Positions 56,639 through 64,000 of a stretch of 64,000 nucleotides of DNA are shown here, piece after piece. Origin of the DNA: Streptococcus lutetiensis (lineage in GTDB: Bacteria; Bacillota; Bacilli; Lactobacillales; Streptococcaceae); assembly GCF_900475675.1 (NCBI RefSeq), contig NZ_LS483403.1:682001-746000 (forward strand), written 5' to 3'. A program made the translations under genes and the position numbers. Below the pieces are notes generated by a model. It was not told where the DNA came from. It was given only the letters and a program-made list of their open reading frames with translations, and ran no database searches. Positions within the stretch are counted from its first letter, which is position 1. Every line of letters begins with the position of its first letter.

Positions 56639-58588
56639 TTGGCTAAAAAAGAAATTAATATAAATAATTATAATGACGATGCCATTCAAGTGTTAGAGGG
56701 GCTAGATGCCGTACGTAAACGCCCCGGAATGTACATCGGTTCAACAGATGCGACAGGACTACATCATTTAGTTTGGGAGATTGTTGACAATGCCGTCGAT
56801 GAAGCTCTTTCTGGCTTTGGTACTCAGATTGATGTTATTCTTAATCAAGATGGTAGTGTGACCGTAAAAGACCAAGGACGTGGGATGCCAACTGGTAAGC
56901 ACGCTATGGGGATTCCAACTGTAGAAGTTATCTTCACTGTGCTTCATGCAGGTGGTAAATTCGGTCAAGGTGGTTATAAAACATCTGGTGGGCTTCACGG
57001 TGTGGGGTCTTCAGTTGTTAATGCCCTCTCAAGATGGCTTGAAGTCGAAATTACTCGTGATGGTGTGGTTTACAAACAACGTTTTGAAAATGGTGGTAAA
57101 CCCGTGACAACCCTTAAAAAGATTGGAACAGCATCAAAATCTAAGTCAGGTACTATGGTAACATTCATGCCTGATGATACGATTTTCTCAACGACTGACT
57201 TTAAATTTAACACCATTGCTGAGCGCTTAAAAGAATCTGCCTTTTTGCTTAAGAATGTTACATTGACGTTGACGGATAATCGTCCAGAAGAAGCAGAACA
57301 TCTGGAATTCCATTATGAAAATGGAGTTCAGGACTTTGTTGAATACCTTAACGAAGACAAAGAAACATTAACACCTGTGATTTGGGTGACTGGTGAAGAC
57401 CAAGGTTTCCAAGTTGAAGTTGCACTTCAATACAATGACGGATTCTCAGATAATATCCTTTCTTTTGTTAACAATGTTCGTACTAAAGATGGTGGAACAC
57501 ACGAGACAGGATTGAAATCTGCCATTACTAAGGCGATGAATGACTACGCTCGCAAGTCAGGCCTTTTGAAAGAAAAAGATAAGAACCTTGAAGGGTCAGA
57601 TTACCGTGAAGGGCTATCTGCAGTGCTTTCAATCTTGGTTCCAGAAGAACACTTGCAATTCGAAGGACAAACTAAAGATAAACTCGGTAGTCCTCTAGCA
57701 CGTCCGATTGTAGACAGTATTGTCTCTGAAAAACTCACTTTCTTCCTTTTGGAAAATGGTGAAGTGGCGTCTAACCTTGTTCGTAAGGCGATTAAAGCGC
57801 GTGATGCCAGAGAAGCAGCTCGTAAAGCGCGTGACGAATCTCGTAATGGTAAGAAGAACAAGAAAGACAAAGGACTCCTTTCTGGTAAATTGACACCAGC
57901 ACAGTCTAAGAATCCTAAGAAAAATGAGCTTTATCTGGTCGAAGGGGATTCTGCCGGCGGTTCAGCTAAACAAGGACGTGACCGTAAATTCCAAGCTATT
58001 TTGCCATTGCGTGGTAAAGTCTTAAATACAGCAAAAGCTAAGATGTCTGACATTGTGAAAAACGAAGAAATCAATACCATGATTTACACAATTGGTGCAG
58101 GCGTCGGTGCAGATTTTAAAGTTGAAAATTCAAACTACGATAAGATTATTATCATGACCGATGCGGATACCGATGGTGCTCACATTCAGACATTGTTACT
58201 AACTTTCTTTTACCGTTACATGCGTCCGCTTGTGGAAACAGGTCATGTCTATATCGCTTTGCCACCTTTGTATAAAATGTCTAAAGGTAAAGGCAAGAAA
58301 GAGCAAGTTGAGTACGCTTGGACAGATGGTGAGTTAGAAGAATTACGTCAAAAATTTGGTAAAGGAGCTCAACTCCAACGTTACAAAGGTCTTGGTGAGA
58401 TGAACGCTGACCAATTGTGGGAAACAACCATGAACCCTGAAACACGTACGCTTATTCGTGTGACTATTGATGATTTGGCGCGTGCCGAACGCCGTGTCAA
58501 TGTCCTTATGGGTGACAAAGTTGAACCACGCCGCAAATGGATTGAAGACAATGTTAAATTCACCTTGGAAGAAAATACAGTGTTTTAA
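56639..58588 (+). CDS. parE: DNA topoisomerase IV subunit B
   Basis: The 649-residue product is the ATPase half of topoisomerase IV. It has a GHKL ATP site (WEIVDNAVDEALSGFG; GGLHGVGSSVVNALS), a transducer domain, and the TOPRIM VEGDSAGGSAKQGRDRKFQAI with PLRGKVLN, and ends in the C-terminal KRKWIEDN-like motif. The start is TTG at 56639 with GGAGG 6 bases upstream. parC follows 54 bases later. Confidence 0.96.
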   Translation: MAKKEININNYNDDAIQVLEGLDAVRKRPGMYIGSTDATGLHHLVWEIVDNAVDEALSGFGTQIDVILNQDGSVTVKDQGRGMPTGKHAMGIPTVEVIFTVLHAGGKFGQGGYKTSGGLHGVGSSVVNALSRWLEVEITRDGVVYKQRFENGGKPVTTLKKIGTASKSKSGTMVTFMPDDTIFSTTDFKFNTIAERLKESAFLLKNVTLTLTDNRPEEAEHLEFHYENGVQDFVEYLNEDKETLTPVIWVTGEDQGFQVEVALQYNDGFSDNILSFVNNVRTKDGGTHETGLKSAITKAMNDYARKSGLLKEKDKNLEGSDYREGLSAVLSILVPEEHLQFEGQTKDKLGSPLARPIVDSIVSEKLTFFLLENGEVASNLVRKAIKARDAREAARKARDESRNGKKNKKDKGLLSGKLTPAQSKNPKKNELYLVEGDSAGGSAKQGRDRKFQAILPLRGKVLNTAKAKMSDIVKNEEINTMIYTIGAGVGADFKVENSNYDKIIIMTDADTDGAHIQTLLLTFFYRYMRPLVETGHVYIALPPLYKMSKGKGKKEQVEYAWTDGELEELRQKFGKGAQLQRYKGLGEMNADQLWETTMNPETRTLIRVTIDDLARAERRVNVLMGDKVEPRRKWIEDNVKFTLEENTVF

Positions 58589-58642
58589 TTGCTTGTGATG
58601 AATCCATAAATTTTTTGACGTGAAAAGTAAAGGATAATAATT

Positions 58643-61102
58643 ATGTCAAATGTTCAAAATATGTCTCTTGAAGACATTATGGGGGATCGTTTCGGACGAT
58701 ATTCCAAATATATTATTCAAGAGCGGGCTTTGCCAGATATTCGTGATGGTTTGAAGCCTGTTCAACGTCGTATCCTTTATTCGATGAACAAGGACGGCAA
58801 TACTTTTGATAAGGGTTTTCGTAAATCGGCAAAATCTGTCGGTAACGTTATGGGTAATTTCCACCCACACGGTGATTCCTCTATTTATGACGCTATGGTG
58901 CGAATGAGTCAGGATTGGAAAAATCGTGAAACCTTGATTGAAATGCATGGTAACAATGGTTCTATGGACGGTGATCCACCGGCAGCCATGCGTTACACTG
59001 AAGCACGTTTGTCAGAGATTGCTGGCTACTTGCTTCACGATATTGAAAAAAATACTGTTCCGTTTGCTTGGAACTTTGATGATACCGAAAAAGAACCAAC
59101 GGTTTTGCCAGCTGCCTTTCCTAACCTTTTAGTTAATGGTGCAACAGGTATTTCAGCTGGATATGCAACTGATATTCCGCCACACAACTTGGCTGAAGTC
59201 ATTGATGCAGTTGTTTACCTTATCGACCATCCAAATGCAAAATTAGATAAATTGATGGAATTCTTGCCAGGACCTGATTTCCCTACTGGGGCGATTATCC
59301 AAGGTAAGGATGGTATTCGTAAGGCTTACGAAACTGGTAAAGGACGTGTTGTTGTTCGTTCACGAACGGACATTGAAAGTCTTCGTGGCGGCAAAAAACA
59401 AATCGTCGTCACTGAAATTCCTTATGAAGTCAATAAAGCCGTACTCGTTAAGAAAATTGACGATGTTCGTGTCAACAATAAAGTCCCTGGCATTGCAGAA
59501 GTTCGTGATGAGTCAGACCGTGATGGACTTCGTATTGCTATCGAACTTAAAAAAGATGCAGACGAGCAAACGATTCTCAACTATTTGTTGAAATACACTG
59601 ACTTGCAAGTCAACTATAACTTCAACATGGTTGCTATTGACAACTATACACCACGCCAAGTGGGTATCATTCCGATGTTGACAAGTTACATTGCTCACCG
59701 TAAGGAAATCATCGTTGCCCGTTCAAAATTTGACAAGGAAAAAGCTGAAAAACGTCTTCACATCGTGGAAGGCTTGATTCGTGTTATTTCAATTCTGGAT
59801 GAGGTTATTGCGCTTATTCGTGCGTCTGAAAATAAAGCTGACGCTAAAGAAAACCTCAAAGTCAGCTATGAATTTTCAGAAGAACAAGCTGAAGCTATTG
59901 TGACTTTGCAATTGTACCGTTTGACAAATACTGATATTGTGACGCTTGAAAATGAAGAAGCAGAGCTTCGTGAACGCATCACTATGCTTAAAGCAATTAT
60001 CGGTGACGAACGTACTATGTACAATGTCATGAAACGTGAACTACGTGAAGTTAAGAAGAAATTCGCTAACCCACGTTTGACAGAATTGCAAGCCGAAGCA
60101 CAAACGATTGAAATCGATGTGGCAAGCTTGATTGTCGAAGAAGATACTTATGTCAGTGTGACAAAAGGTGGTTACATCAAACGTACAAGTCCGCGTTCTT
60201 ACAATGCTTCTACGGTTGAAGAAATTGGTAAACGTGATGATGATGAACTGGTCTTCGTCTCACAAGCTAAGACAACTCAACATTTGTTGATTTTTACAAA
60301 TCTTGGCAATGTCATCTATCGTCCAGTCCATGAATTGACAGATATTCGCTGGAAAGATATTGGGGAACATTTATCACAAACCATCACTGATTTTGCGACA
60401 GACGAGTATGTCTTGTATGCTGAAATTGTCGATGACTTTGGACCGCAAACTTATTTTGCAGCCACAAAATATGGTCAAATCAAACGCTTTGAACGCAAAG
60501 AATTCACGCCATGGCGCACCTACAAATCAAAAGCTGTTAAGTATGCTAAGTTGAAAAAAGACGATGATATGGTCGTGACTATTGCGCCAATTGCACTTGA
60601 TGATGTCATGATCATTACGCATAATGGCTATGCCTTGCATTTCAATATTGACGAAGTGCCAGTAGTTGGTGCCAAAGCGGCAGGGGTTAAATCAATTAAC
60701 CTTAAGGATGAGGATTTTGTCGTGTCAGCCTTTATCGCCAATACAGAAAGCTTCTTTATCTTGACACAACGTGGTAGCCTTAAACGTATGACAACTGAGC
60801 TAATTCCAGCAACAAGTCGTGCTAATCGAGGCTTGCAAGTCCTTCGTGAACTCAAATCAAAACCACATCGCGTCTTTATGGCAGGACCAGTCCATGCCTC
60901 AAATGACGTGCAAAATATTGATTTATTCACTATTGAGACGTTAGATTCAGATAAAATCGAAACCTTAGAAGTTTATTCAAATAAAGGCAATCATTATCAA
61001 GCCATTCTTGAAGATTTGACCTTGTCAGAACGCACAAGTAATGGTTCCTTTATCTCAGATAAAATTTCAGATGAAGGTGTCTTTAGCGCAAGAATTAAAT
61101 AG
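58643..61102 (+). CDS. parC: DNA topoisomerase IV subunit A
   Basis: The 819-residue product is the breakage-reunion subunit that decatenates chromosomes. The catalytic Tyr lies in AAMRYTEARLS. The quinolone-resistance region HPHGDSSIYDA has Ser79 and Asp83, the wild-type residues in S. pneumoniae numbering, so target mutations are not seen there. The C-terminal beta-propeller starts about residue 500. It is cotranscribed with parE. Confidence 0.96.
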   Translation: MSNVQNMSLEDIMGDRFGRYSKYIIQERALPDIRDGLKPVQRRILYSMNKDGNTFDKGFRKSAKSVGNVMGNFHPHGDSSIYDAMVRMSQDWKNRETLIEMHGNNGSMDGDPPAAMRYTEARLSEIAGYLLHDIEKNTVPFAWNFDDTEKEPTVLPAAFPNLLVNGATGISAGYATDIPPHNLAEVIDAVVYLIDHPNAKLDKLMEFLPGPDFPTGAIIQGKDGIRKAYETGKGRVVVRSRTDIESLRGGKKQIVVTEIPYEVNKAVLVKKIDDVRVNNKVPGIAEVRDESDRDGLRIAIELKKDADEQTILNYLLKYTDLQVNYNFNMVAIDNYTPRQVGIIPMLTSYIAHRKEIIVARSKFDKEKAEKRLHIVEGLIRVISILDEVIALIRASENKADAKENLKVSYEFSEEQAEAIVTLQLYRLTNTDIVTLENEEAELRERITMLKAIIGDERTMYNVMKRELREVKKKFANPRLTELQAEAQTIEIDVASLIVEEDTYVSVTKGGYIKRTSPRSYNASTVEEIGKRDDDELVFVSQAKTTQHLLIFTNLGNVIYRPVHELTDIRWKDIGEHLSQTITDFATDEYVLYAEIVDDFGPQTYFAATKYGQIKRFERKEFTPWRTYKSKAVKYAKLKKDDDMVVTIAPIALDDVMIITHNGYALHFNIDEVPVVGAKAAGVKSINLKDEDFVVSAFIANTESFFILTQRGSLKRMTTELIPATSRANRGLQVLRELKSKPHRVFMAGPVHASNDVQNIDLFTIETLDSDKIETLEVYSNKGNHYQAILEDLTLSERTSNGSFISDKISDEGVFSARIK

Positions 61103-61106
61103 CGAT

Positions 61107-61139
61107 AATAAATCGGAGATTTTCTCCGATTTATTTTTT
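61107..61139 (+). terminator. Intrinsic terminator after parC
   Basis: AATAAATCGGAGA and TCTCCGATTTATT form a 13-bp stem with loop TTT, followed by a T run. Confidence 0.9.
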
Positions 61140-61171
61140 GAACAAATTTTCAGAATTTTATGAAAAAGTAC

Positions 61172-61199
61172 TTGAAAAAAGATTTAAAAAGCGTACAAT
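61172..61199 (+). promoter_or_regulatory. ilvE promoter
   Basis: TTGAAA (61172-61177) and TACAAT (61194-61199) are 16 bases apart, 29 bases before the ilvE start. Confidence 0.6.
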
Positions 61200-61228
61200 A
61201 GGATAAAAACAAAGAAAGAGGAATAGTT

Positions 61229-62251
61229 ATGACAGTAGATTTAGACTGGGATAATCTAGGCTTTGCCTATCGTAAATTACCATTTCGTTACATCTCTTAC
61301 TACAAAGATGGTAAATGGGATGAAGGAAAATTAACAGAAGATTCAATGCTCCACATTTCTGAAGCATCACCAGCTTTGCACTATGGTCAACAAGCCTTTG
61401 AAGGGTTGAAAGCCTATCGTACAAAAGATGGTTCAGTACAATTGTTCCGCCCAAATATGAACGCTGAACGTTTGCAACGCACTGCAGATCGTCTTCTTAT
61501 GCCACAAGTGCCTACAGAAAAATTTATTGATGCTGCAAAACAAGTCGTTCGTGCTAATGAAGAATTTGTACCACCATACGGCACTGGTGCAACACTTTAT
61601 CTACGTCCTCTTTTGATTGGTGTTGGTGACATTATTGGTGTTCACCCTGCAGATGAATACATTTTCACTATTTTCGCAATGCCTGTTGGTAACTACTTCA
61701 AAGGTGGTTTGGTACCAACTAATTTCTTGATTCAAGACGAATATGACCGTGCTGCTCCACATGGTACAGGTGCTGCAAAAGTAGGTGGTAACTATGCCTC
61801 AAGTCTTCTTCCAGGTAAAATGGCTCACGACCGTAAGTTCTCTGATGTTATTTACCTAGATCCTGCGACACACACTAAGATTGAAGAAGTCGGCTCTGCA
61901 AACTTCTTTGGTATTACAGCTGATAATGAGTTTATCACACCACTTAGTCCATCAATCTTGCCATCTATCACAAAATACTCACTTCTTTATTTGGCAGAAC
62001 ACCGTTTTGGCATGAAAGCTATCCAAGGTGATGTTAGACTTGATGAATTGGATAAATTCGTTGAAGCAGGTGCCTGTGGTACAGCAGCTGTTATTTCACC
62101 AATCGGTGGTGTTCAACACGGTGATGACTTCCATATCTTCTACAGTGAAACAGAAGTAGGACCTGTTACTCGTAAATTGTACGACGAGCTTGTCGGTATC
62201 CAATTCGGTGACATTGAAGCTCCAGAAGGCTGGATTTACAAAGTTGACTAA
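61229..62251 (+). CDS. ilvE: Branched-chain amino acid aminotransferase
   Basis: The 340-residue class IV PLP enzyme has ASPALHYGQQAFEGLKAYR (about residues 47-65), PHGTGAAKVGGNYASSLL (Lys Schiff base, about 187) and EVGSANFFG. It makes Leu, Ile and Val from keto acids. It lies behind parEC, as is usual in streptococci, but has its own promoter and terminator. Confidence 0.95.
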   Translation: MTVDLDWDNLGFAYRKLPFRYISYYKDGKWDEGKLTEDSMLHISEASPALHYGQQAFEGLKAYRTKDGSVQLFRPNMNAERLQRTADRLLMPQVPTEKFIDAAKQVVRANEEFVPPYGTGATLYLRPLLIGVGDIIGVHPADEYIFTIFAMPVGNYFKGGLVPTNFLIQDEYDRAAPHGTGAAKVGGNYASSLLPGKMAHDRKFSDVIYLDPATHTKIEEVGSANFFGITADNEFITPLSPSILPSITKYSLLYLAEHRFGMKAIQGDVRLDELDKFVEAGACGTAAVISPIGGVQHGDDFHIFYSETEVGPVTRKLYDELVGIQFGDIEAPEGWIYKVD

Positions 62252-62257
62252 TAAATT

Positions 62258-62284
62258 AAAGCTTGCTCTTGCAAGCTTTTTTGT
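62258..62284 (+). terminator. Intrinsic terminator after ilvE
   Basis: AAAGCTTGC and GCAAGCTTT form a 9-bp stem with loop TCTT, followed by TTTTGTTTTT. Confidence 0.9.
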
Positions 62285-62317
62285 TTTTCGGTAAAATGAA
62301 TAGCGTGAGGTGGAAAA

Positions 62318-62548
62318 ATGAGCAAAAAAGATAAAAAAATCGAAATTCAACTTGCTGACGCCAAAGTTGCCATCAATAATGCTAATGTCGATGGTTATAA
62401 TTTGACTGCTGGAAAAAAAGTTATCGGTGAAATTGCTGAGCTTGATAACAAATTTGCCGTTGTCAAAAATGGAGAAGTGGAAGCACTTTTCAAAACTTTA
62501 GAGCAAGCAATTGAAAGTATTATTGAAAATTACAACTTAAATCGCTAA
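62318..62548 (+). CDS. DUF2969 family small protein
   Basis: The 76-residue protein matches the DUF2969 family of Lactobacillales: KKIEIQLADAKVAINNA at the start and NKFAVVKNGEVEALFKTLEQAIESIIENYNL at the end. It has no membrane segment or signal peptide. GTGAGGTGG is the ribosome site. The function is unknown. Confidence 0.8.
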   Translation: MSKKDKKIEIQLADAKVAINNANVDGYNLTAGKKVIGEIAELDNKFAVVKNGEVEALFKTLEQAIESIIENYNLNR

Positions 62549-62565
62549 AAAATAGCGAAAAGTAC

Positions 62566-62594
62566 TTGTCAGAGAACAAAAACTATGCTAGAAT
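62566..62594 (+). promoter_or_regulatory. tRNA promoter
   Basis: TTGTCA (62566-62571) and TAGAAT (62589-62594) are 17 bases apart with an extended TGC, 15 bases before tRNA-Tyr. Confidence 0.65.
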
Positions 62595-62609
62595 AGTTTT
62601 TGTCGTAAC

Positions 62610-62690
62610 GGAAGGGTAGCGAAGAGGCTAAACGCGGCGGACTGTAAATCCGCTCCTTCGGGTTCGGGGGTTCGAATCCCTCCCCTTCCA
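62610..62690 (+). tRNA. tRNA-Tyr (anticodon GTA)
   Basis: The 81-base gene has acceptor strands GGAAGGG/CCCTTCC, an anticodon loop with GTA, a long variable arm (class II) and T loop GTTCGAATC. The discriminator base is A; CCA is not encoded. Confidence 0.95.
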
Positions 62691-62730
62691 TTCCTAAGAT
62701 CTTATCTTAGAATTAATTGAACCTTGTTTT

Positions 62731-62802
62731 TGGGGTATAGCCAAGCGGTAAGGCAAGGGACTTTGACTCCCTCATGCGTTGGTTCGAATCCAGCTACCCC
62801 AG
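62731..62802 (+). tRNA. tRNA-Gln (anticodon TTG)
   Basis: The 72-base gene has acceptor strands TGGGGTA/TACCCCA, anticodon TTG and T loop GTTCGAATC, with discriminator G. It is cotranscribed with the Tyr tRNA gene 40 bases upstream. Confidence 0.95.
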
Positions 62803-62886
62803 TCAAAGGTATCGAGTTTCGGCTTGACACCGTCAAAGATAAAAGTTGTTGTCGTTGCGGGTTACCTTGAGAAATATTATTGTTGT

Positions 62887-62911
62887 CAAAAGCTAGCTTA
62901 AGCTAGCTTTT
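62887..62911 (+). terminator. Hairpin in the rpsA leader
   Basis: AAAAGCTAGC and GCTAGCTTTT form a 10-bp stem with loop TTAA. It lies 19 bases before the rpsA start. It may end the tRNA transcript or serve in control of rpsA; the following T run is short. Confidence 0.55.
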
Positions 62912-62929
62912 GTTGGAGGATTTTTTAGA

Positions 62930-64000
62930 ATGAATGAATTTGAAGATTTGCTAAACAGTGTTAGCGAAGTAAACCCTGGTGATGTTGTCACTGCGGAAGT
63001 TTTAACTGTTGATAATGATCAAGCAAACGTTGTTATCGAAGGAACAGGTGTTGAAGGTGTTCTTACACTTCGTGAATTAACTAACGATCGCGATGCTGAT
63101 ATTAACGATTTTGTTAAAACTGGCGACACAGTTGAAGTACTTGTTCTTCGTCAAGTAGTAGGTAAAGATACTGATACAGTTACTTTCCTTGTCTCTAAAA
63201 AACGCTTGGAAGCTCGCAAAGCTTGGGATAAACTTGTTGGTCGCGAAGGCGAAGTTGTTACTGTTAAAGGTACACGCGCTGTTAAAGGTGGTCTTTCAGT
63301 TGAATTTGAAGGACTTCGCGGATTCATCCCTGCTTCAATGATTGATACACGTTTCGTACGTAACACTGAAAAATTCGTTGGTCAAGAATTCGAAGCTAAA
63401 ATCAAAGAAGTTGTTCCAGCTGAAAACCGCTTCATCCTTTCACGTCGTGAAGTTGTTGAAGAAAAAGCTGCTGCAGCTCGTAAAGAAGTCTTCTCTAAAC
63501 TTGAAGAAGGCGCAATCGTTAAAGGTAAAGTTGCTCGCTTGACAAGCTTCGGTGCTTTCATCGATCTTGGTGGTGTTGACGGACTTGTTCACGTAACTGA
63601 ATTGTCACACGAACGCAACGTTTCACCTAAATCAGTTGTTTCTGTTGGTGAAGAAGTTGAAGTTAAAGTTCTTTCAATCGACGAAGAAGCAGGTCGTGTA
63701 TCACTTTCACTTAAAGCTACAACACCTGGACCATGGGATGGTGTAGAACAAAAACTTGCTGCTGGTGATGTTGTTGAAGGTAAAGTTAAACGTTTGACTG
63801 ACTTTGGTGCTTTCGTTGAAGTATTGCCTGGTATCGATGGACTTGTTCATATCTCACAAATCTCACACAAACGTGTTGAAAATCCAAAAGATGTTCTTTC
63901 AGTAGGTCAAGAAGTTAACGTTAAAGTTCTTGATGTTAACGCTGCTGCAGAACGTGTATCACTTTCAATCAAAGCTCTTGAAGAACGTCCAGCACAAGCT
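62930..64000 (+). CDS. rpsA: 30S ribosomal protein S1 (3' truncated by window edge)
   Basis: The frame is open from ATG at 62930, after TTGGAGGA, to the window edge (357 codons). Four S1 repeats are visible at about residues 15-90, 105-175, 190-260 and 280-350, with typical cores such as [38 protein letters not shown] and [27 protein letters not shown]. It binds mRNA on the 30S subunit. High codon bias fits strong expression. Confidence 0.95.
   Translation, partial: MNEFEDLLNSVSEVNPGDVVTAEVLTVDNDQANVVIEGTGVEGVLTLRELTNDRDADINDFVKTGDTVEVLVLRQVVGKDTDTVTFLVSKKRLEARKAWDKLVGREGEVVTVKGTRAVKGGLSVEFEGLRGFIPASMIDTRFVRNTEKFVGQEFEAKIKEVVPAENRFILSRREVVEEKAAAARKEVFSKLEEGAIVKGKVARLTSFGAFIDLGGVDGLVHVTELSHERNVSPKSVVSVGEEVEVKVLSIDEEAGRVSLSLKATTPGPWDGVEQKLAAGDVVEGKVKRLTDFGAFVEVLPGIDGLVHISQISHKRVENPKDVLSVGQEVNVKVLDVNAAAERVSLSIKALEERPAQA

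Noticed and set aside
58643-61102. Quinolone-resistance substitutions in ParC
   Set aside because: Ser79 and Asp83 are the wild-type residues, so no resistance claim is made.

Overview
This window is a chromosomal segment of a low-GC Gram-positive bacterium, almost certainly a Streptococcus. The evidence is the gene content and order: a divergent cpsY in front of cpsABCDE, rmlACBD, two PyrR attenuators in front of pyrK-pyrD and pyrF-pyrE, a plsY/parE/parC/ilvE block, and Tyr and Gln tRNA genes before rpsA. The combination of a cpsY-linked capsule locus, an intact succinate-semialdehyde dehydrogenase gene and the other neighbours suggests the S. bovis/equinus group (gallolyticus, infantarius, lutetiensis or equinus). 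That placement is an inference and not a species call.

Layout. 1-5.3 kb: the end of an ABC permease and its ATPase, a small potassium channel, a HAD hydrolase, a Crp/Fnr regulator, and a LysR regulator divergent from a YeiH exporter. 5.3-15.2 kb: gabD with a cre-like site, uvrC followed closely by an AbiH-family gene, a large membrane protein, a nitroreductase, pepV and a UDG-like protein. 15.2-22.4 kb: mnmE on the minus strand, then rpiA, deoB, punA, a ClC channel, deoD and a helical protein with a HEPN-type RxxxxH motif. 22.4-46.7 kb: the capsule/polysaccharide locus. It holds cpsY (minus), cpsA-E (control and initiation), an AT-rich serotype-specific block of glycosyltransferases, acetyltransferase, Wzy and Wzx, a dead acyltransferase gene, rmlACB, a second acyltransferase and an unusual HTH-UDP-glucose dehydrogenase fusion (both minus), and rmlD. 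46.7-49.5 kb: a small accessory island with a RelB/ParE-type toxin-antitoxin pair, a decayed minus-strand gene, a long acidic-linker protein, a 48-bp terminator repeat array and an Fst-like type I toxin-antitoxin locus. 49.5-55.8 kb: pyrimidine synthesis (pyrK, D, F, E, C) with a PEBP-like gene and ung. 55.8-64 kb: plsY (minus), parE, parC, ilvE, a DUF2969 gene, two tRNA genes and rpsA, which runs off the right edge.

How it works together. In the capsule locus CpsE primes undecaprenyl phosphate with Glc-1-P, WchF is expected to add rhamnose from the dTDP-rhamnose made by RmlABCD, and further glycosyltransferases complete the repeat. Wzx flips it and Wzy polymerises it. CpsB/C/D control chain length and CpsA attaches polymer to the wall. 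The fused dehydrogenase would supply UDP-glucuronate.

The observations most worth a second look are: the XRE-UDP-glucose dehydrogenase fusion beside an inverted repeat in its divergent promoter region; the type I toxin locus with paired direct repeats and a convergent antisense RNA; the HEPN-motif gene translationally coupled to deoD; a cruciform-forming element lying between the apparent Shine-Dalgarno and start codon of rmlB; and a dead capsule acyltransferase whose frame break sits in a TA microsatellite.
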